A stretch of DNA of 64,000 nucleotides from Methylococcus sp. EFPC2 (GTDB lineage Bacteria; Pseudomonadota; Gammaproteobacteria; Methylococcales; Methylococcaceae), in the NCBI RefSeq assembly GCF_016925495.1, contig NZ_CP070491.1, positions 2,046,001 to 2,110,000 on the forward strand, written 5' to 3'. The notes beneath the pieces are model-generated. The model was not told where the DNA came from and did no database searches. It worked only from the letters and a program-made list of their open reading frames with translations. Positions 39,566 through 47,897 of the stretch are shown one piece after another; the stretch's first letter is position 1; each line of letters begins with the position of its first letter. The position numbers and the translations under genes were made by a program.

Positions 39566-40294
39566 GCGTAAGGCAGAACCGGCTTTATCGGGTTCCGCCG
39601 GATGGGAAACGGCCAACGGCGCCGAACATGCGCATGGGCTCGTGCGACGAAATAGGCTTTCGGCCGATCGGGGATAGGCGGATCGCCCTGCCGGGCATCC
39701 GCCCTACTTTGACGACGTAGGGTGGAACCGGCTCCATCGGGTTCCACCGTATGGAAAAGGCAAACGACACCGGACATGCGCATGGGCTCGCACGACGGAA
39801 TAGGCATCTGCCCGATCGGGGATTGGCGGATCGCCCTGCCGGGCATCCACCCTACCTTGATGGCGTAGGGTGGAACCGGCTCCATCGGGTTCCGCCGAAT
39901 GGAAACGGCAAATGACGCCGGACATGCGCATGGGCTCGCGCGACGGAATAGGCATCTGCCTGGTCGGGGTTGGCGGATCGCCCTGCCGGGCATCCGCCCT
40001 ACGTTGACGGCGTAGGGTGGAACCGGCTCCATCGGGTTCCACCGGACGGAAACGGCAAACGACGCCGGACATTCGCATGGGCTCGCGCGACGGAATAGGC
40101 TTTGGTGGGTCAGGGATAGGCGGATCGCCCTGCCGGGCATCCGCCCTTTGACGGCGTACGGTGGAAGCGGCTCCACCGGGTTCCACCGTATGGAGCGGCA
40201 AACGACGCCGAACATTCGCACGGCCTCGTTCGATGGAGCAGGCTTCTGGCCGATCGGTGGTTTGGCGGATCGCCCTGCCGGGCATCCGCCCTAC
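39566..40294. repeat. Tandem array of REP elements, period about 147 bp
   Basis: Five imperfect units contain the core GGCGGATCGCCCTGCCGGGC at 39677, 39825, 39972, 40119 and 40264. Each unit also carries a second hairpin, GGTGGAACC...GGTTCCACC, preceded by GTAG (for example 39717-39748). The GTAG heads face each other, giving paired, inverted REPs. Intervening sequence (CATGCGCATGGGCTCGCGCG) is also conserved. The RAYT transposase gene begins 27 bp after the last unit. Confidence 0.85.
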
Positions 40295-40321
40295 CTTATG
40301 ATGTGATGCCGGGAGGTGGAG

Positions 40322-40858
40322 ATGCCGGACTATCGGCGCTTGCGGGTGCCGGGCGGGACGTATTTTTTCACGGTGAATCTGCTGGAACGGCGTTTGGATA
40401 CGCTGGTGCGGCATGTGGATGCCTTGCGCGAGGCGGTGCGGCTTACTCGGCAGGAGCGGCCGTTTCATATCGACGCCTGGGTGGTACTGCCCGATCATCT
40501 GCATTGCGTTTGGACCTTGCCGCCCGGAGACGACGATTTTTCCAACCGCTGGAAAGCCATCAAGATTCGCTTCGTGCGCGCGCTTCCGCTGACCGAACGG
40601 CGTTCCACGGTGCGCGTCGCCCGCGGTGAACGTGGTGTTTGGCAGCGGCGTTTCTGGGAGCATGCCAGCCGCGACGAGCTCGACTACGCCAAGCACATCG
40701 ACTACTGCCACTGGAACCCCATGAAGCATGGTTGGGTGCAACGGCTGTCGGATTGGCCGTATTCTTCCTTCCATCGTTATGTCCGCTCAGGCGTGTTGCC
40801 ACCCGACTGGGCCGGAAACATAGACGAACCGAGCGCGGCATACGGCGAACCCGACTGA
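40322..40858 (+). CDS. REP-associated tyrosine transposase (RAYT)
   Basis: This is a 178-aa single-domain HUH transposase of the IS200-like Y1 type. The metal-binding HxH is H59-L-H61 in LPDHLHCVW. The catalytic Tyr is about Y128 in HIDYCHWNPMKHG. RAYTs are host-domesticated and act on REP elements with a GTAG/GTGG head. The ATG at 40322 follows GGGAGG. It lies inside the REP cluster, with five units upstream and a sixth just after its stop. Confidence 0.92.
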   Translation: MPDYRRLRVPGGTYFFTVNLLERRLDTLVRHVDALREAVRLTRQERPFHIDAWVVLPDHLHCVWTLPPGDDDFSNRWKAIKIRFVRALPLTERRSTVRVARGERGVWQRRFWEHASRDELDYAKHIDYCHWNPMKHGWVQRLSDWPYSSFHRYVRSGVLPPDWAGNIDEPSAAYGEPD

Positions 40859-40859
40859 T

Positions 40860-40891
40860 GGCGGATCGCCCTGTCGGGCATCCACCCTACT
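40860..40891. repeat. REP element copy after the RAYT gene
   Basis: This is a sixth copy of the GGCGGATCGCCC-TG-CGGGCATCC palindrome ending in CTAC (GTAG on the other strand). It starts 2 bp after the RAYT stop and ends 17 bp before the deaminase start codon. Confidence 0.85.
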
Positions 40892-40908
40892 TCCTGAGGA
40901 CGTGCGAG

Positions 40909-41367
40909 ATGAATTACTCCGATTTGCTGACCGTCGCCTTCGAGGAGGCGCAGGCTGGGTATGCGGAAGGCGGGGTTCCGGTCGGGGCCGCCTTGTTCGA
41001 CGCGGACGGGCAATTGTTGGGCCGCGGCCGCAATCGGCGGGTTCAGGATGCCGATCCTTCGATACATGGAGAAACCGATGCCTTCCGCAAGGCGGGCCGG
41101 CAGACGAATTACCGCGACAAGATCCTGGTCACGACGCTCGCGCCCTGCTGGTACTGTTCCGGCCTGATACGGCAATTCAATATCGGTACCGTGGTGGTGG
41201 GCGAATCCGCCAATTTTTCCGGCCATCTCGACTGGCTGCGGGAAGCCGGCGTCCGGGTGATCGAGCTCGACGATCCCGATTGCACGGCGCTGATGGCGCG
41301 TTTCATCGCCGAGCGGCCGGACGTCTGGTTCGAGGATATAGGCGAGTGCAGCGGCGGTCACGATTAG
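40909..41367 (+). CDS. Nucleoside/cytosine deaminase family protein
   Basis: This is a 152-aa zinc deaminase of the CDA fold. Zinc ligands and proton shuttle are H53-x-E55 (HGETDA) and C80-x-x-C83 (APCWYCSG). The length and the sequence around the His resemble yeast-type cytosine deaminase (HGETDAF in place of the usual HAE). It would deaminate cytosine or a related base. The ATG at 40909 follows CTGAGGACG. A REP copy lies just upstream. Confidence 0.85.
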   Translation: MNYSDLLTVAFEEAQAGYAEGGVPVGAALFDADGQLLGRGRNRRVQDADPSIHGETDAFRKAGRQTNYRDKILVTTLAPCWYCSGLIRQFNIGTVVVGESANFSGHLDWLREAGVRVIELDDPDCTALMARFIAERPDVWFEDIGECSGGHD

Positions 41368-41416
41368 CTTCCGCGGCCGGACCGGACTTCCCCTCGTTTT
41401 TCAGGAGATCAATAAA

Positions 41417-41800
41417 GTGATTTATCACGGAGCCTGTCATTGCGGAGCGATCCGGTTCGAAGTCGAAGCGCCGGAAGATGTCGAGGTGGAGGACTGCAAC
41501 TGCTCGATCTGCCGCATGACGGGCTTCATCCATCTGATCGTTCCCCGTTCCCGGTTCCGACTGCTGTCCGGCGAGGAAGTCATCACCACCTACCGATTCA
41601 ACAGCGGCATTGCGCAACATACCTTCTGCAAGATTTGCGGCATCAAGCCGTTCTACATCCCCCGGTCTAACCCCGACGGGGTGGACGTGAACGTCCGCTG
41701 CCTGGAGGAAAAACCGCGCACCATGAAAGTGGTGGCGTTCGACGGGCAAAATTGGGAATCCAACGCCCATACGCTCGCCCACAAGAGCAAGGATGCTTAA
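41417..41800 (+). CDS. GFA-family (Mss4-like) zinc-binding protein
   Basis: This is a 127-aa protein with the Cys pattern of the glutathione-dependent formaldehyde-activating family: C7-x-C9 (GACHCGA), C27, C29 and C32 (DCNCSICR), and a later FCKICG pair. The name comes from one member that speeds the formaldehyde-glutathione reaction; most members, and perhaps this one, have no proven activity. The start is GTG at 41417. It lies 49 bp after the deaminase gene, same strand, possibly one transcript. Confidence 0.85.
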   Translation: MIYHGACHCGAIRFEVEAPEDVEVEDCNCSICRMTGFIHLIVPRSRFRLLSGEEVITTYRFNSGIAQHTFCKICGIKPFYIPRSNPDGVDVNVRCLEEKPRTMKVVAFDGQNWESNAHTLAHKSKDA

Positions 41801-41915
41801 CACAGGGAGAGCACCCCGGGGGGACGTTCATCCTTTCCTGCCGCCTATACGGCGTGGCTTTCGATCGTGCGCTGGAGTTATCTATCCTCGGCGGCTGCCG
41901 GGAGTGCCAGCGCCG

Positions 41916-43178
41916 CTAGCCCGCCCGTTCACTGGCCGGCAACCAGCGCCTGAGGCCGGGAGCGGTCATGAGGGTGCTGACGATGGCCATCAAAACCAGC
42001 ATGGTGAACACTTCGCGCGGGATCACGCCCAGGTCGTAGCCCAGGTTGACGACGATGAGCTCCATCAACGCGCGGGTGTTCATCATGATGGCGATGGATC
42101 TCGCGTCGGCGGGCGGCAGCCCGGCCAGCCGGGAAGCGAGATAAGACCCGCCGAATTTGCCCAGGACCGCCAGGAAGATCAGCAAGGCGCACCAGCCCCA
42201 CAGCCCGGCGGTTTCCAGGCTGCCGACATCCGTGCGCAAGCCCGTGTAGGTGAAAAAGATCGGTAGGAAGAATACCGTCACCAGATCGGCCACCTTGTGA
42301 TTCCAGGCTTCGACCAGTTCATGTTGATCGTGCAGCAGCACGCCGACGAGGAAGCCGCCGAAGATGGCGAATATGCCCAATTCGCTGGTCAGCATGGCCG
42401 AGCCGAATACGATCACGATCAGGATGGCCAGCAGATCCTGCGGCAGCGACTGGCTTCCCAGATCGAAACGGCGGACGGTGTGTCTGAGCAAATGCCGCGT
42501 CACATACCAGGACACCAACACATAGGCCGCCAGCAATCCGACCTGCTTGGCCATGGCGAAAGGTTCGAAATGCTGCGACGCATACGCGGAAATGAAGGCC
42601 AGCAGCACCCAGCCGATCGCGTCGCTCGCGCCGGCCGCCGCGATGGTGATGACGCCCAAACGGCTGCGGGTCAGTTTGAACTCCATCAGGATGCGGCCCA
42701 GGATGGGCACGGCCGTGATGGCCATCGCCACCCCCAGGAACAGGCTGTACGCCACCGGCTGCACACTCGGGGCGAGTTCCGGCGCCGACCCCCAGCCGTA
42801 GGCGAAACCCAGCCCGAACGGGGCGAGCAAGCCGATCAGCGTGACCAGCACCACCGCCCGCCGGTTGCGCCGGTCGGACAGCAGGGCGAAATCGAACTCC
42901 ATGCCGACCTGGAACATCAGCATGATCAAGCCGATCTGGCTCATGATGGTCATGGGCGTGGCATCGTGCGAGCGAAAAACCCAGGCGAAGCTCTCGGGCG
43001 CCAGTTTGCCGAACACGGAGGGTCCCAAAACCAGGCCGGCGACGATCTCGCCCACCGCACGAGGCTGGTGCAGACTAACGGCCAGTCGCCCTGCGACGCG
43101 CGCGGCCAGGATGACTAGGCTGATCTGCAGCAGGGTATGGACGAGCAGGGATTCCGGGTTTCCGATAGGAGCTTGCAC
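41916..43178 (-). CDS. Cation:proton antiporter (CPA2/Kef type)
   Basis: This is a 420-aa integral membrane protein with 12-13 hydrophobic helices of the Na_H_Exchanger family: QPRAVGEIVAGLVLGPSVFG in the second helix region, and GASDAIGWVLLAF carrying the conserved Asp. It ends after the membrane domain and lacks the cytoplasmic RCK/TrkA domain of KefB/KefC. The GTG at 43178 follows GAGGCGA; the open frame extends further into the divergent upstream region. It is divergent from the first gene of the polyene cluster. Confidence 0.9.
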   Translation of the reverse strand: MQAPIGNPESLLVHTLLQISLVILAARVAGRLAVSLHQPRAVGEIVAGLVLGPSVFGKLAPESFAWVFRSHDATPMTIMSQIGLIMLMFQVGMEFDFALLSDRRNRRAVVLVTLIGLLAPFGLGFAYGWGSAPELAPSVQPVAYSLFLGVAMAITAVPILGRILMEFKLTRSRLGVITIAAAGASDAIGWVLLAFISAYASQHFEPFAMAKQVGLLAAYVLVSWYVTRHLLRHTVRRFDLGSQSLPQDLLAILIVIVFGSAMLTSELGIFAIFGGFLVGVLLHDQHELVEAWNHKVADLVTVFFLPIFFTYTGLRTDVGSLETAGLWGWCALLIFLAVLGKFGGSYLASRLAGLPPADARSIAIMMNTRALMELIVVNLGYDLGVIPREVFTMLVLMAIVSTLMTAPGLRRWLPASERAG

Positions 43179-43315
43179 TGTCGCCTCGCCTCGACTTGAA
43201 GGAAAATGGCGGCCGAATGCCGCGCCATGGCTTATAACGGCTCGCGCGGCGCGATACAAGCGCACATGTCCGCGCCCCTAAACCTGACCCCCGACTCCGA
43301 CAGCAGCCGTCGCCC

Positions 43316-44857
43316 GTGAGCATACAAAAGGAATCCAAGCGGGAACGCTACGACGTCGTGGTGATCGGATCGGGCATCGCAGGCCTGAGCGCCGCGGCCC
43401 TGCTGGCGAAAGCGGGCAAATCGGTGCTGGTGGTCGAGCGCCACACCGTTCCCGGCGGCTGTGCGCACGGCTTCGCCCGCCGCCGCTATCGTTTCGACTC
43501 CGGCGTACACTTGGTCAGCGGCTGCGGCGAGCAGGGCTACGAAAACGGCCGGGTGATCCATCGCATCCTGCAGGCGCTAGGCCTAGCCGAGGCATCGCCG
43601 TTTCTCCCGGTCCGGCCGTGCGCGCGGGTCGTTTTCCCGGAGCTGGCGGTCGAACTCCATCCCGGCGAGGACGCCTATATCGAGGGCATGACCCGGCTTT
43701 TTCCGGCTTGCCGCGAAAAACTCCTGGGGCTGATGCGGGTATGCCGTAGCATCGCGGAAGAGCTGGTGCGCGTCGACGAGGTCTTGGCCTCCGGTGCATC
43801 GCCCATGAGCGAACTCCCCCATCTGTGCCGCTACCGCCGTGCGACCCTGGCCTCGGTGCTGGACGAGTTCCTCCCCGACCCGCATCTGCGGGCCGCCTAT
43901 GCCGGGCTGTGGCCCTACCTGGGCCTACCGCCGTCGCGCCTGTCCTTCCTGGCCTGGGCAACCATGTTCGCCGGCTACGTCTACGAGGGCGGCTATTACT
44001 GCCGTGGCAGCTTCCAGAAATACGCCGACCTGCTGGCCGAAGCGCTGAGACGGGAAGGCGGGGAATTGCTGCTGGGAGCGAGCGTCCGGCGCATCCTGGC
44101 CGATGGCGGCACGGCCGCCGGCATCGTGCTGGAGAACGGTCAGCTCATCCGGGCCGAAGCCGTCGTCTCCAACATAGACATGCGTCAGACCGCCGAACTG
44201 CTGATCGGCCAGGAACATCTGCCCGACGATTACCGGAGCGGCCTGGAAAAGCTAAGGCCTTCCGTGTCGGTCTTCGTGACCTATCTGGCGACCGACCTCG
44301 ATCTGCGGACGCTGCCCCATGCCCACGAATCGTTTTTTTTCGAGACCTTCGATCACGACGCCGCCTATGCGGAAACACTCGCCGGCAAACCCAACTGGTT
44401 CTCCGCCACGGTGCCCACGCTCGCCGATCCCTCCCTGGCGCCGCCGTGCCAGCATCTGATGCTGCTGACCGCGCTCAGCCCATTCGACGCCCAGCCATCC
44501 TGGCGCGCGGCCAAGGCGGATTTCCAGCTCAGACTATTGGAAAAGGCCGAGCGGCATTTCCCCGGCCTCAACGGCCGCCTGCTGTTCGTGGAATCGGGCT
44601 CTCCGCGCACCGTCGAGCGCTACACCCTGAACCACCGAGGCGCGGCCTACGGCTGGGCGAACAGCCCGGACCAGATCGCCGCCCGCCGTCCCGGCGTGCA
44701 CGGCCCGCTGCAAGGGCTTTTTTATACCGGACATTGGACGCGTCCCGGCGGCGGCATCGCCGGCGTCAGCTACTCCGGCGTACTCGCGGCCCAGGCCGTG
44801 CTGGGCGTCCCGCAACGGGAGGCGTTCTGGAGCTTGTTTGCGAACGCAACACCCTAG
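43316..44857 (+). CDS. FAD-dependent oxidoreductase, phytoene-desaturase/retinol-saturase-like
   Basis: This is a 513-aa flavoprotein. The Rossmann motif VVVIGSGIAGLSAAALLAKA (residues 14-33) is followed by a PGG(C)AHGF segment; the C-terminal FAD motif is LFYTGHWTRPGGGIAGV near residue 470. The layout is that of carotenoid desaturases/isomerases and the retinol saturase branch. It acts on hydrophobic polyenes in known relatives, so a role in modifying the polyene made by the neighbouring cluster is attractive but inferred. The start is GTG at 43316. A pair of GTAG-type repeats separates it from the ligase gene. Confidence 0.85.
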   Translation: MSIQKESKRERYDVVVIGSGIAGLSAAALLAKAGKSVLVVERHTVPGGCAHGFARRRYRFDSGVHLVSGCGEQGYENGRVIHRILQALGLAEASPFLPVRPCARVVFPELAVELHPGEDAYIEGMTRLFPACREKLLGLMRVCRSIAEELVRVDEVLASGASPMSELPHLCRYRRATLASVLDEFLPDPHLRAAYAGLWPYLGLPPSRLSFLAWATMFAGYVYEGGYYCRGSFQKYADLLAEALRREGGELLLGASVRRILADGGTAAGIVLENGQLIRAEAVVSNIDMRQTAELLIGQEHLPDDYRSGLEKLRPSVSVFVTYLATDLDLRTLPHAHESFFFETFDHDAAYAETLAGKPNWFSATVPTLADPSLAPPCQHLMLLTALSPFDAQPSWRAAKADFQLRLLEKAERHFPGLNGRLLFVESGSPRTVERYTLNHRGAAYGWANSPDQIAARRPGVHGPLQGLFYTGHWTRPGGGIAGVSYSGVLAAQAVLGVPQREAFWSLFANATP

Positions 44858-44863
44858 CGGCGG

Positions 44864-44936
44864 CAGGCTGGAACGACCAACGGGTCTATCAGACTCCCAC
44901 AAAGCTGGAATTCGCTAACGCTCATTCCAGCCTACG
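44864..44936. repeat. GTAG-type inverted repeat, unit 1
   Basis: This 73-bp element has outer arms AGGCTGGAA and TTCCAGCCT ending in CCTACG. It belongs to the same family as the units at 44970 and 62010 and starts 7 bp after the oxidoreductase stop. Confidence 0.7.
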
Positions 44937-44969
44937 TTACTTGTATACGAACGCGACGACCTAGTCGTT

Positions 44970-45045
44970 GTAGGCTGGGACGACCGTAGGGAATCCCAGC
45001 AAACCGCAACGAGGCTGGAATCCGCTGCCCTTCATTCCGGCCTAC
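44970..45045. repeat. GTAG-type inverted repeat, unit 2
   Basis: This 76-bp element has outer arms GTAGGCTGG and CCGGCCTAC, with inner GGCTGGAATCC. The TAG stop codon of the minus-strand ligase (45042-45044) lies within its terminal CTAC, so the repeat supplies the end of that gene. Confidence 0.75.
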
Positions 45046-46484
45046 GTCGCCGTACCCGAACCGTCGCCGTAACCCAGCGTCGCCAGCAAAGCCCTCCAGT
45101 TCTCCCGGAGCACCTTGCCGGTTTCGTTGCGGGGAATTTCGGCCACGTGATGGATGCGCCGGGGGAGGAAGAGTTCGTCCAGATAGGGACGCAGACCCTC
45201 GATGATCTCGGACCGGTCCGCCTCGCCGACCACCACGGCGGCCAGCCGGTCATGGCCACGCGCATCCTGGTAGGCATGGAACAAGCCGTCCCGCAACCCG
45301 GCGACCGATGCGAGCCGGTGGTTCAGATCGGCCAGCGATCCGCGCTTGCCGCCGATCTTGATCATGTCGCTGTCCCGCCCCAGCAGGCTGAATCGGCCGT
45401 CCCGCTCGGGGCGTATTTGGTCATCCAATTCCACGGGCGCGGGCAGATGCGGCGTCGCCAGGCCGGTTTTTCCGGAGTCCCGGGGCGTCAGCCTGACGCC
45501 TTCGTAAGGCCGCCAAGGGCTCTCGCGGGCAGTCCGCCGCGACGCCAGCGACAAGGTTTCGGTGCTGCCGTAGAGCTCGATTACGGGAGCCCCGAACAGC
45601 GCCTCGGCTTGCCGGGCGAGTTCCGGCGACAGACTGGACGTGGAACAGATCACCGCGCGCAGATTGCCCCAGTCGCCGCCCGTCCGCACCACGGCGGACA
45701 GATGCGCGGGCGTGGTGGCCAGCAGACAGGGCCGGGCCGCGGACAATACGGTGCGGCGCAGGTCTTCCGGGAAAAAAGGCCTGCCGGGATGGAGCGCCAA
45801 GCCGGAAAACAACGGCCAGAAGATCGAAGTTTCCAACCCGAACATGTGCTGCGGCGGGGTCGTGGAAACCACCAGCGCGGACTCGTTTGCCAGCCCCAGG
45901 GCGGCCAGCGCCATGCTTGCGGATGCCGCAAACGTCGCCAGACTGTGGCGGCAGGGCTTGGGTCGTCCCGTGGAGCCGGAGGTAAAGGCGATCACGGCGG
46001 CGTGTTCGTAATCCAGGGACGGTCGCTCGGCCGGTCGCGTTTCTTCGGCCGGTGGAATCACCCGAAAATGGGCACCGACGCCGGCGACCAGGTCCCTGTC
46101 GCCGGCCAGATAAGCACGCGGATGGGCATCCAGGATTTCGCGCAATATCCCTGCCTGCAGGGACGGCGGCAACAGAGCGACTTGTCCCCGCATCGCCGCG
46201 GCCAGCAGCGCCAGGCAAAACGCATAGCGGTCCTCGCACAGGTTGACCAGATAGTCGCCATCCGGCAGTTGTCGGGCGAGACCGGCCGCATCGGCCCATA
46301 AGCGGCCGCGCGTGCGGATGCCTTGCGGCAGGATGGCGAACGGCGCTTCCCTTTCAGGTCCGGCGCCCGAAAGTCCGGACCGGACCGGATCCGGAAAATA
46401 AGCCGCCCCAATGGGGGAACCGCGGCCGAGCGCTCGCTCCGATTGGTCGGCGCGGGAAAAACGATTAGAATTGCGGGTCTCCAT
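45042..46484 (-). CDS. AMP-dependent acyl ligase (aryl-polyene cluster, ApeH-like)
   Basis: This is a 480-aa member of the ANL adenylating family. The P-loop is FTSGSTGRPKPCRHS; the A5 motif is LYGSTETLSLASRR; the C-terminal subdomain has GKRGSLADLNHRL and ends in ETGKVLRE with the catalytic Lys. In aryl polyene clusters such an enzyme activates the starter or an acyl acid for the ACP. The start is ATG at 46484 (METRNSNRF). It is the only cluster gene on the minus strand and is divergent from the dehydratase gene. Confidence 0.88.
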   Translation of the reverse strand: METRNSNRFSRADQSERALGRGSPIGAAYFPDPVRSGLSGAGPEREAPFAILPQGIRTRGRLWADAAGLARQLPDGDYLVNLCEDRYAFCLALLAAAMRGQVALLPPSLQAGILREILDAHPRAYLAGDRDLVAGVGAHFRVIPPAEETRPAERPSLDYEHAAVIAFTSGSTGRPKPCRHSLATFAASASMALAALGLANESALVVSTTPPQHMFGLETSIFWPLFSGLALHPGRPFFPEDLRRTVLSAARPCLLATTPAHLSAVVRTGGDWGNLRAVICSTSSLSPELARQAEALFGAPVIELYGSTETLSLASRRTARESPWRPYEGVRLTPRDSGKTGLATPHLPAPVELDDQIRPERDGRFSLLGRDSDMIKIGGKRGSLADLNHRLASVAGLRDGLFHAYQDARGHDRLAAVVVGEADRSEIIEGLRPYLDELFLPRRIHHVAEIPRNETGKVLRENWRALLATLGYGDGSGTAT

Positions 46485-46704
46485 GAGACTGGGCGCGGAA
46501 GCTGCTCGATACCGGGAATTGCGGCATACCGTATACCAAGACCACATTGAAATCGACACGCATGGGCCGCCGGCATGGGTCGGTCGTGCTCGACGCCATG
46601 ATGAACAGCCCCCCGACACCGCCCGCGAGACGCGGACACACGCTGGCTCCCGCAAGCCTCATGACGGACGACCGTCTCTCCTTCCGCTTGCTCGCGCCTG
46701 CCCC
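46485..46704. other. Divergent regulatory region between ligase and dehydratase genes
   Basis: A 220-bp stretch lies between the two divergent starts. On the plus strand a short frame (from about 46554, MGRRHGSVVLDAMM...) ends with TGA at 46706-46708, overlapping the GTG start of the dehydratase by GTGA. It could be a leader peptide or the true upstream partner, but it has no recognisable family. Confidence 0.35.
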
Positions 46705-47172
46705 GTGAGCGCCGAGGGTATCGCCCGGCCGGTCCGGGAACTGCTCCCGCAAGCCGGGGACATGGTCTTGCTGGACCGCATCCTCGAAGTAAATCGGGAG
46801 TTCATCGTCGCCGAACTCGTCGTGCGGAGCGACGGCTTGTTCTATGCCGAGCGCGAAGGCGGCCTGCCCGCCTGGATCGGTATCGAACTCATGGCGCAGA
46901 CAGTCGCCGCGTATTCCGGCTACTGGCGGCTGCAACGCAATCTGTCGGTCGATCTGGGTTTTTTGTTGGGCACCCGGCATTACGAAAGCTCGGTAGCGAC
47001 ATTCCCCGCCGGCGTCACGCTCCGTATACGCGCGGAAAAAGAGATCGAAGGCAGCAACGGCCTGGCCGTATTCGACTGCGGAATCGAGGGCGAGAACCTG
47101 TGGGCGAGCGCCAAGCTGAACGTATTCTTGCCCGCGGATTCCAGAACGTATTTGACCGAGAGAGGACTATGA
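46705..47172 (+). CDS. apeP: ApeP-type 3-hydroxyacyl-ACP dehydratase
   Basis: This is a 155-aa hotdog-fold protein. The sequence VRELLPQAGDMVLLDRI, with WIGIELMAQTVAAYSGYW in the long central helix, matches the FabZ-like dehydratases of aryl polyene clusters, in which it removes water from the 3-hydroxyacyl chain on the ACP. The open frame runs far upstream, but homology begins around the GTG at 46705, giving a normal family length; no good Shine-Dalgarno site is seen, so the start is tentative. It overlaps the ketoreductase gene by ATGA. Confidence 0.85.
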   Translation: MSAEGIARPVRELLPQAGDMVLLDRILEVNREFIVAELVVRSDGLFYAEREGGLPAWIGIELMAQTVAAYSGYWRLQRNLSVDLGFLLGTRHYESSVATFPAGVTLRIRAEKEIEGSNGLAVFDCGIEGENLWASAKLNVFLPADSRTYLTERGL

Positions 47173-47897
47173 GCGGACAAACGGTATTGGTCACCGGATC
47201 GAGCCGCGGCATCGGCAAGGCCATCGCACTGCGTTTGGCGCGCGAGGGCTATTCGGTCGTCGTGCATTGCCGCACCCGCCGGGACGAGGCGGAAACGGTG
47301 AAGGCCGAAATCGAGGCGCTGGGCGTTGCATCGCGTATCCTGCAGTTCGACCTGGCCGACCGCGAAGCCGCCCGAACCAGCCTGGAGCAGGACATCGCCG
47401 AACACGGCGCCTATTACGGTGTCGTCTGCAACGCCGGCCTGGTGCGCGACAACGCCTTTCCCGCGCTGACCGGCGAAGACTGGGACCAGGTGATACACAC
47501 CAACCTGGACGGCTTCTACAACGTGCTCAACCCCGTCGTCATGCCCATGATCCAGCGCCGCAAGCCGGGCCGCATCGTCACCCTGTCCTCCGTAGCCGGC
47601 CTGGTGGGCAACCGGGGCCAGGTCAATTACAGCGCGGCGAAGGCCGGCATCATCGGCGCCAGCAAGGCTTTGTCCATCGAACTGGCGAAACGCCACATCA
47701 CGGTCAATTGCGTGGCGCCCGGATTGATAGAAACCGACATGGTGGAAGGCCTGCCTCTGGACGAATACATCAAAACCATACCCGCGCGCCGCATGGGCAA
47801 GCCGGAAGAAGTGGCCGGACTGGTCGCCTTCCTGATGTCCGAAGAGGCCGCCTACATCACGCGCCAGGTCATCGCGGTGAACGGGGGCCTGTTTTGA
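47169..47897 (+). CDS. 3-ketoacyl-ACP reductase (FabG-like, ApeQ-like)
   Basis: This is a 242-aa short-chain dehydrogenase. The cofactor motif is TGSSRGIG (residues 9-16), NAG lies at 88-90, and the catalytic S141, Y154 and K158 sit in SSVAGLVGNRGQVNYSAAK. It reduces the 3-keto group in each elongation round. It is translationally coupled on both sides: ATGA with the dehydratase and TTGA with the ketosynthase. Confidence 0.93.
   Translation: MSGQTVLVTGSSRGIGKAIALRLAREGYSVVVHCRTRRDEAETVKAEIEALGVASRILQFDLADREAARTSLEQDIAEHGAYYGVVCNAGLVRDNAFPALTGEDWDQVIHTNLDGFYNVLNPVVMPMIQRRKPGRIVTLSSVAGLVGNRGQVNYSAAKAGIIGASKALSIELAKRHITVNCVAPGLIETDMVEGLPLDEYIKTIPARRMGKPEEVAGLVAFLMSEEAAYITRQVIAVNGGLF

Noticed and set aside
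39547-40221. Minus-strand frame of 224 codons with repeated peptide motifs across the REP array
   Set aside because: The repeats in the peptide merely reflect the DNA repeats; a period of 147 bp (49 codons) keeps the frame open by chance.
39566-40294. Possible CRISPR array because of the regular repeats
   Set aside because: The period is about 147 bp, the spacers are themselves conserved, and the units are palindromic REPs beside a RAYT gene; no cas genes are near.
47267-47893. Upstream extension of the ketosynthase frame
   Set aside because: It overlaps the ketoreductase gene completely; ketosynthase homology starts at the TTG at 47894.
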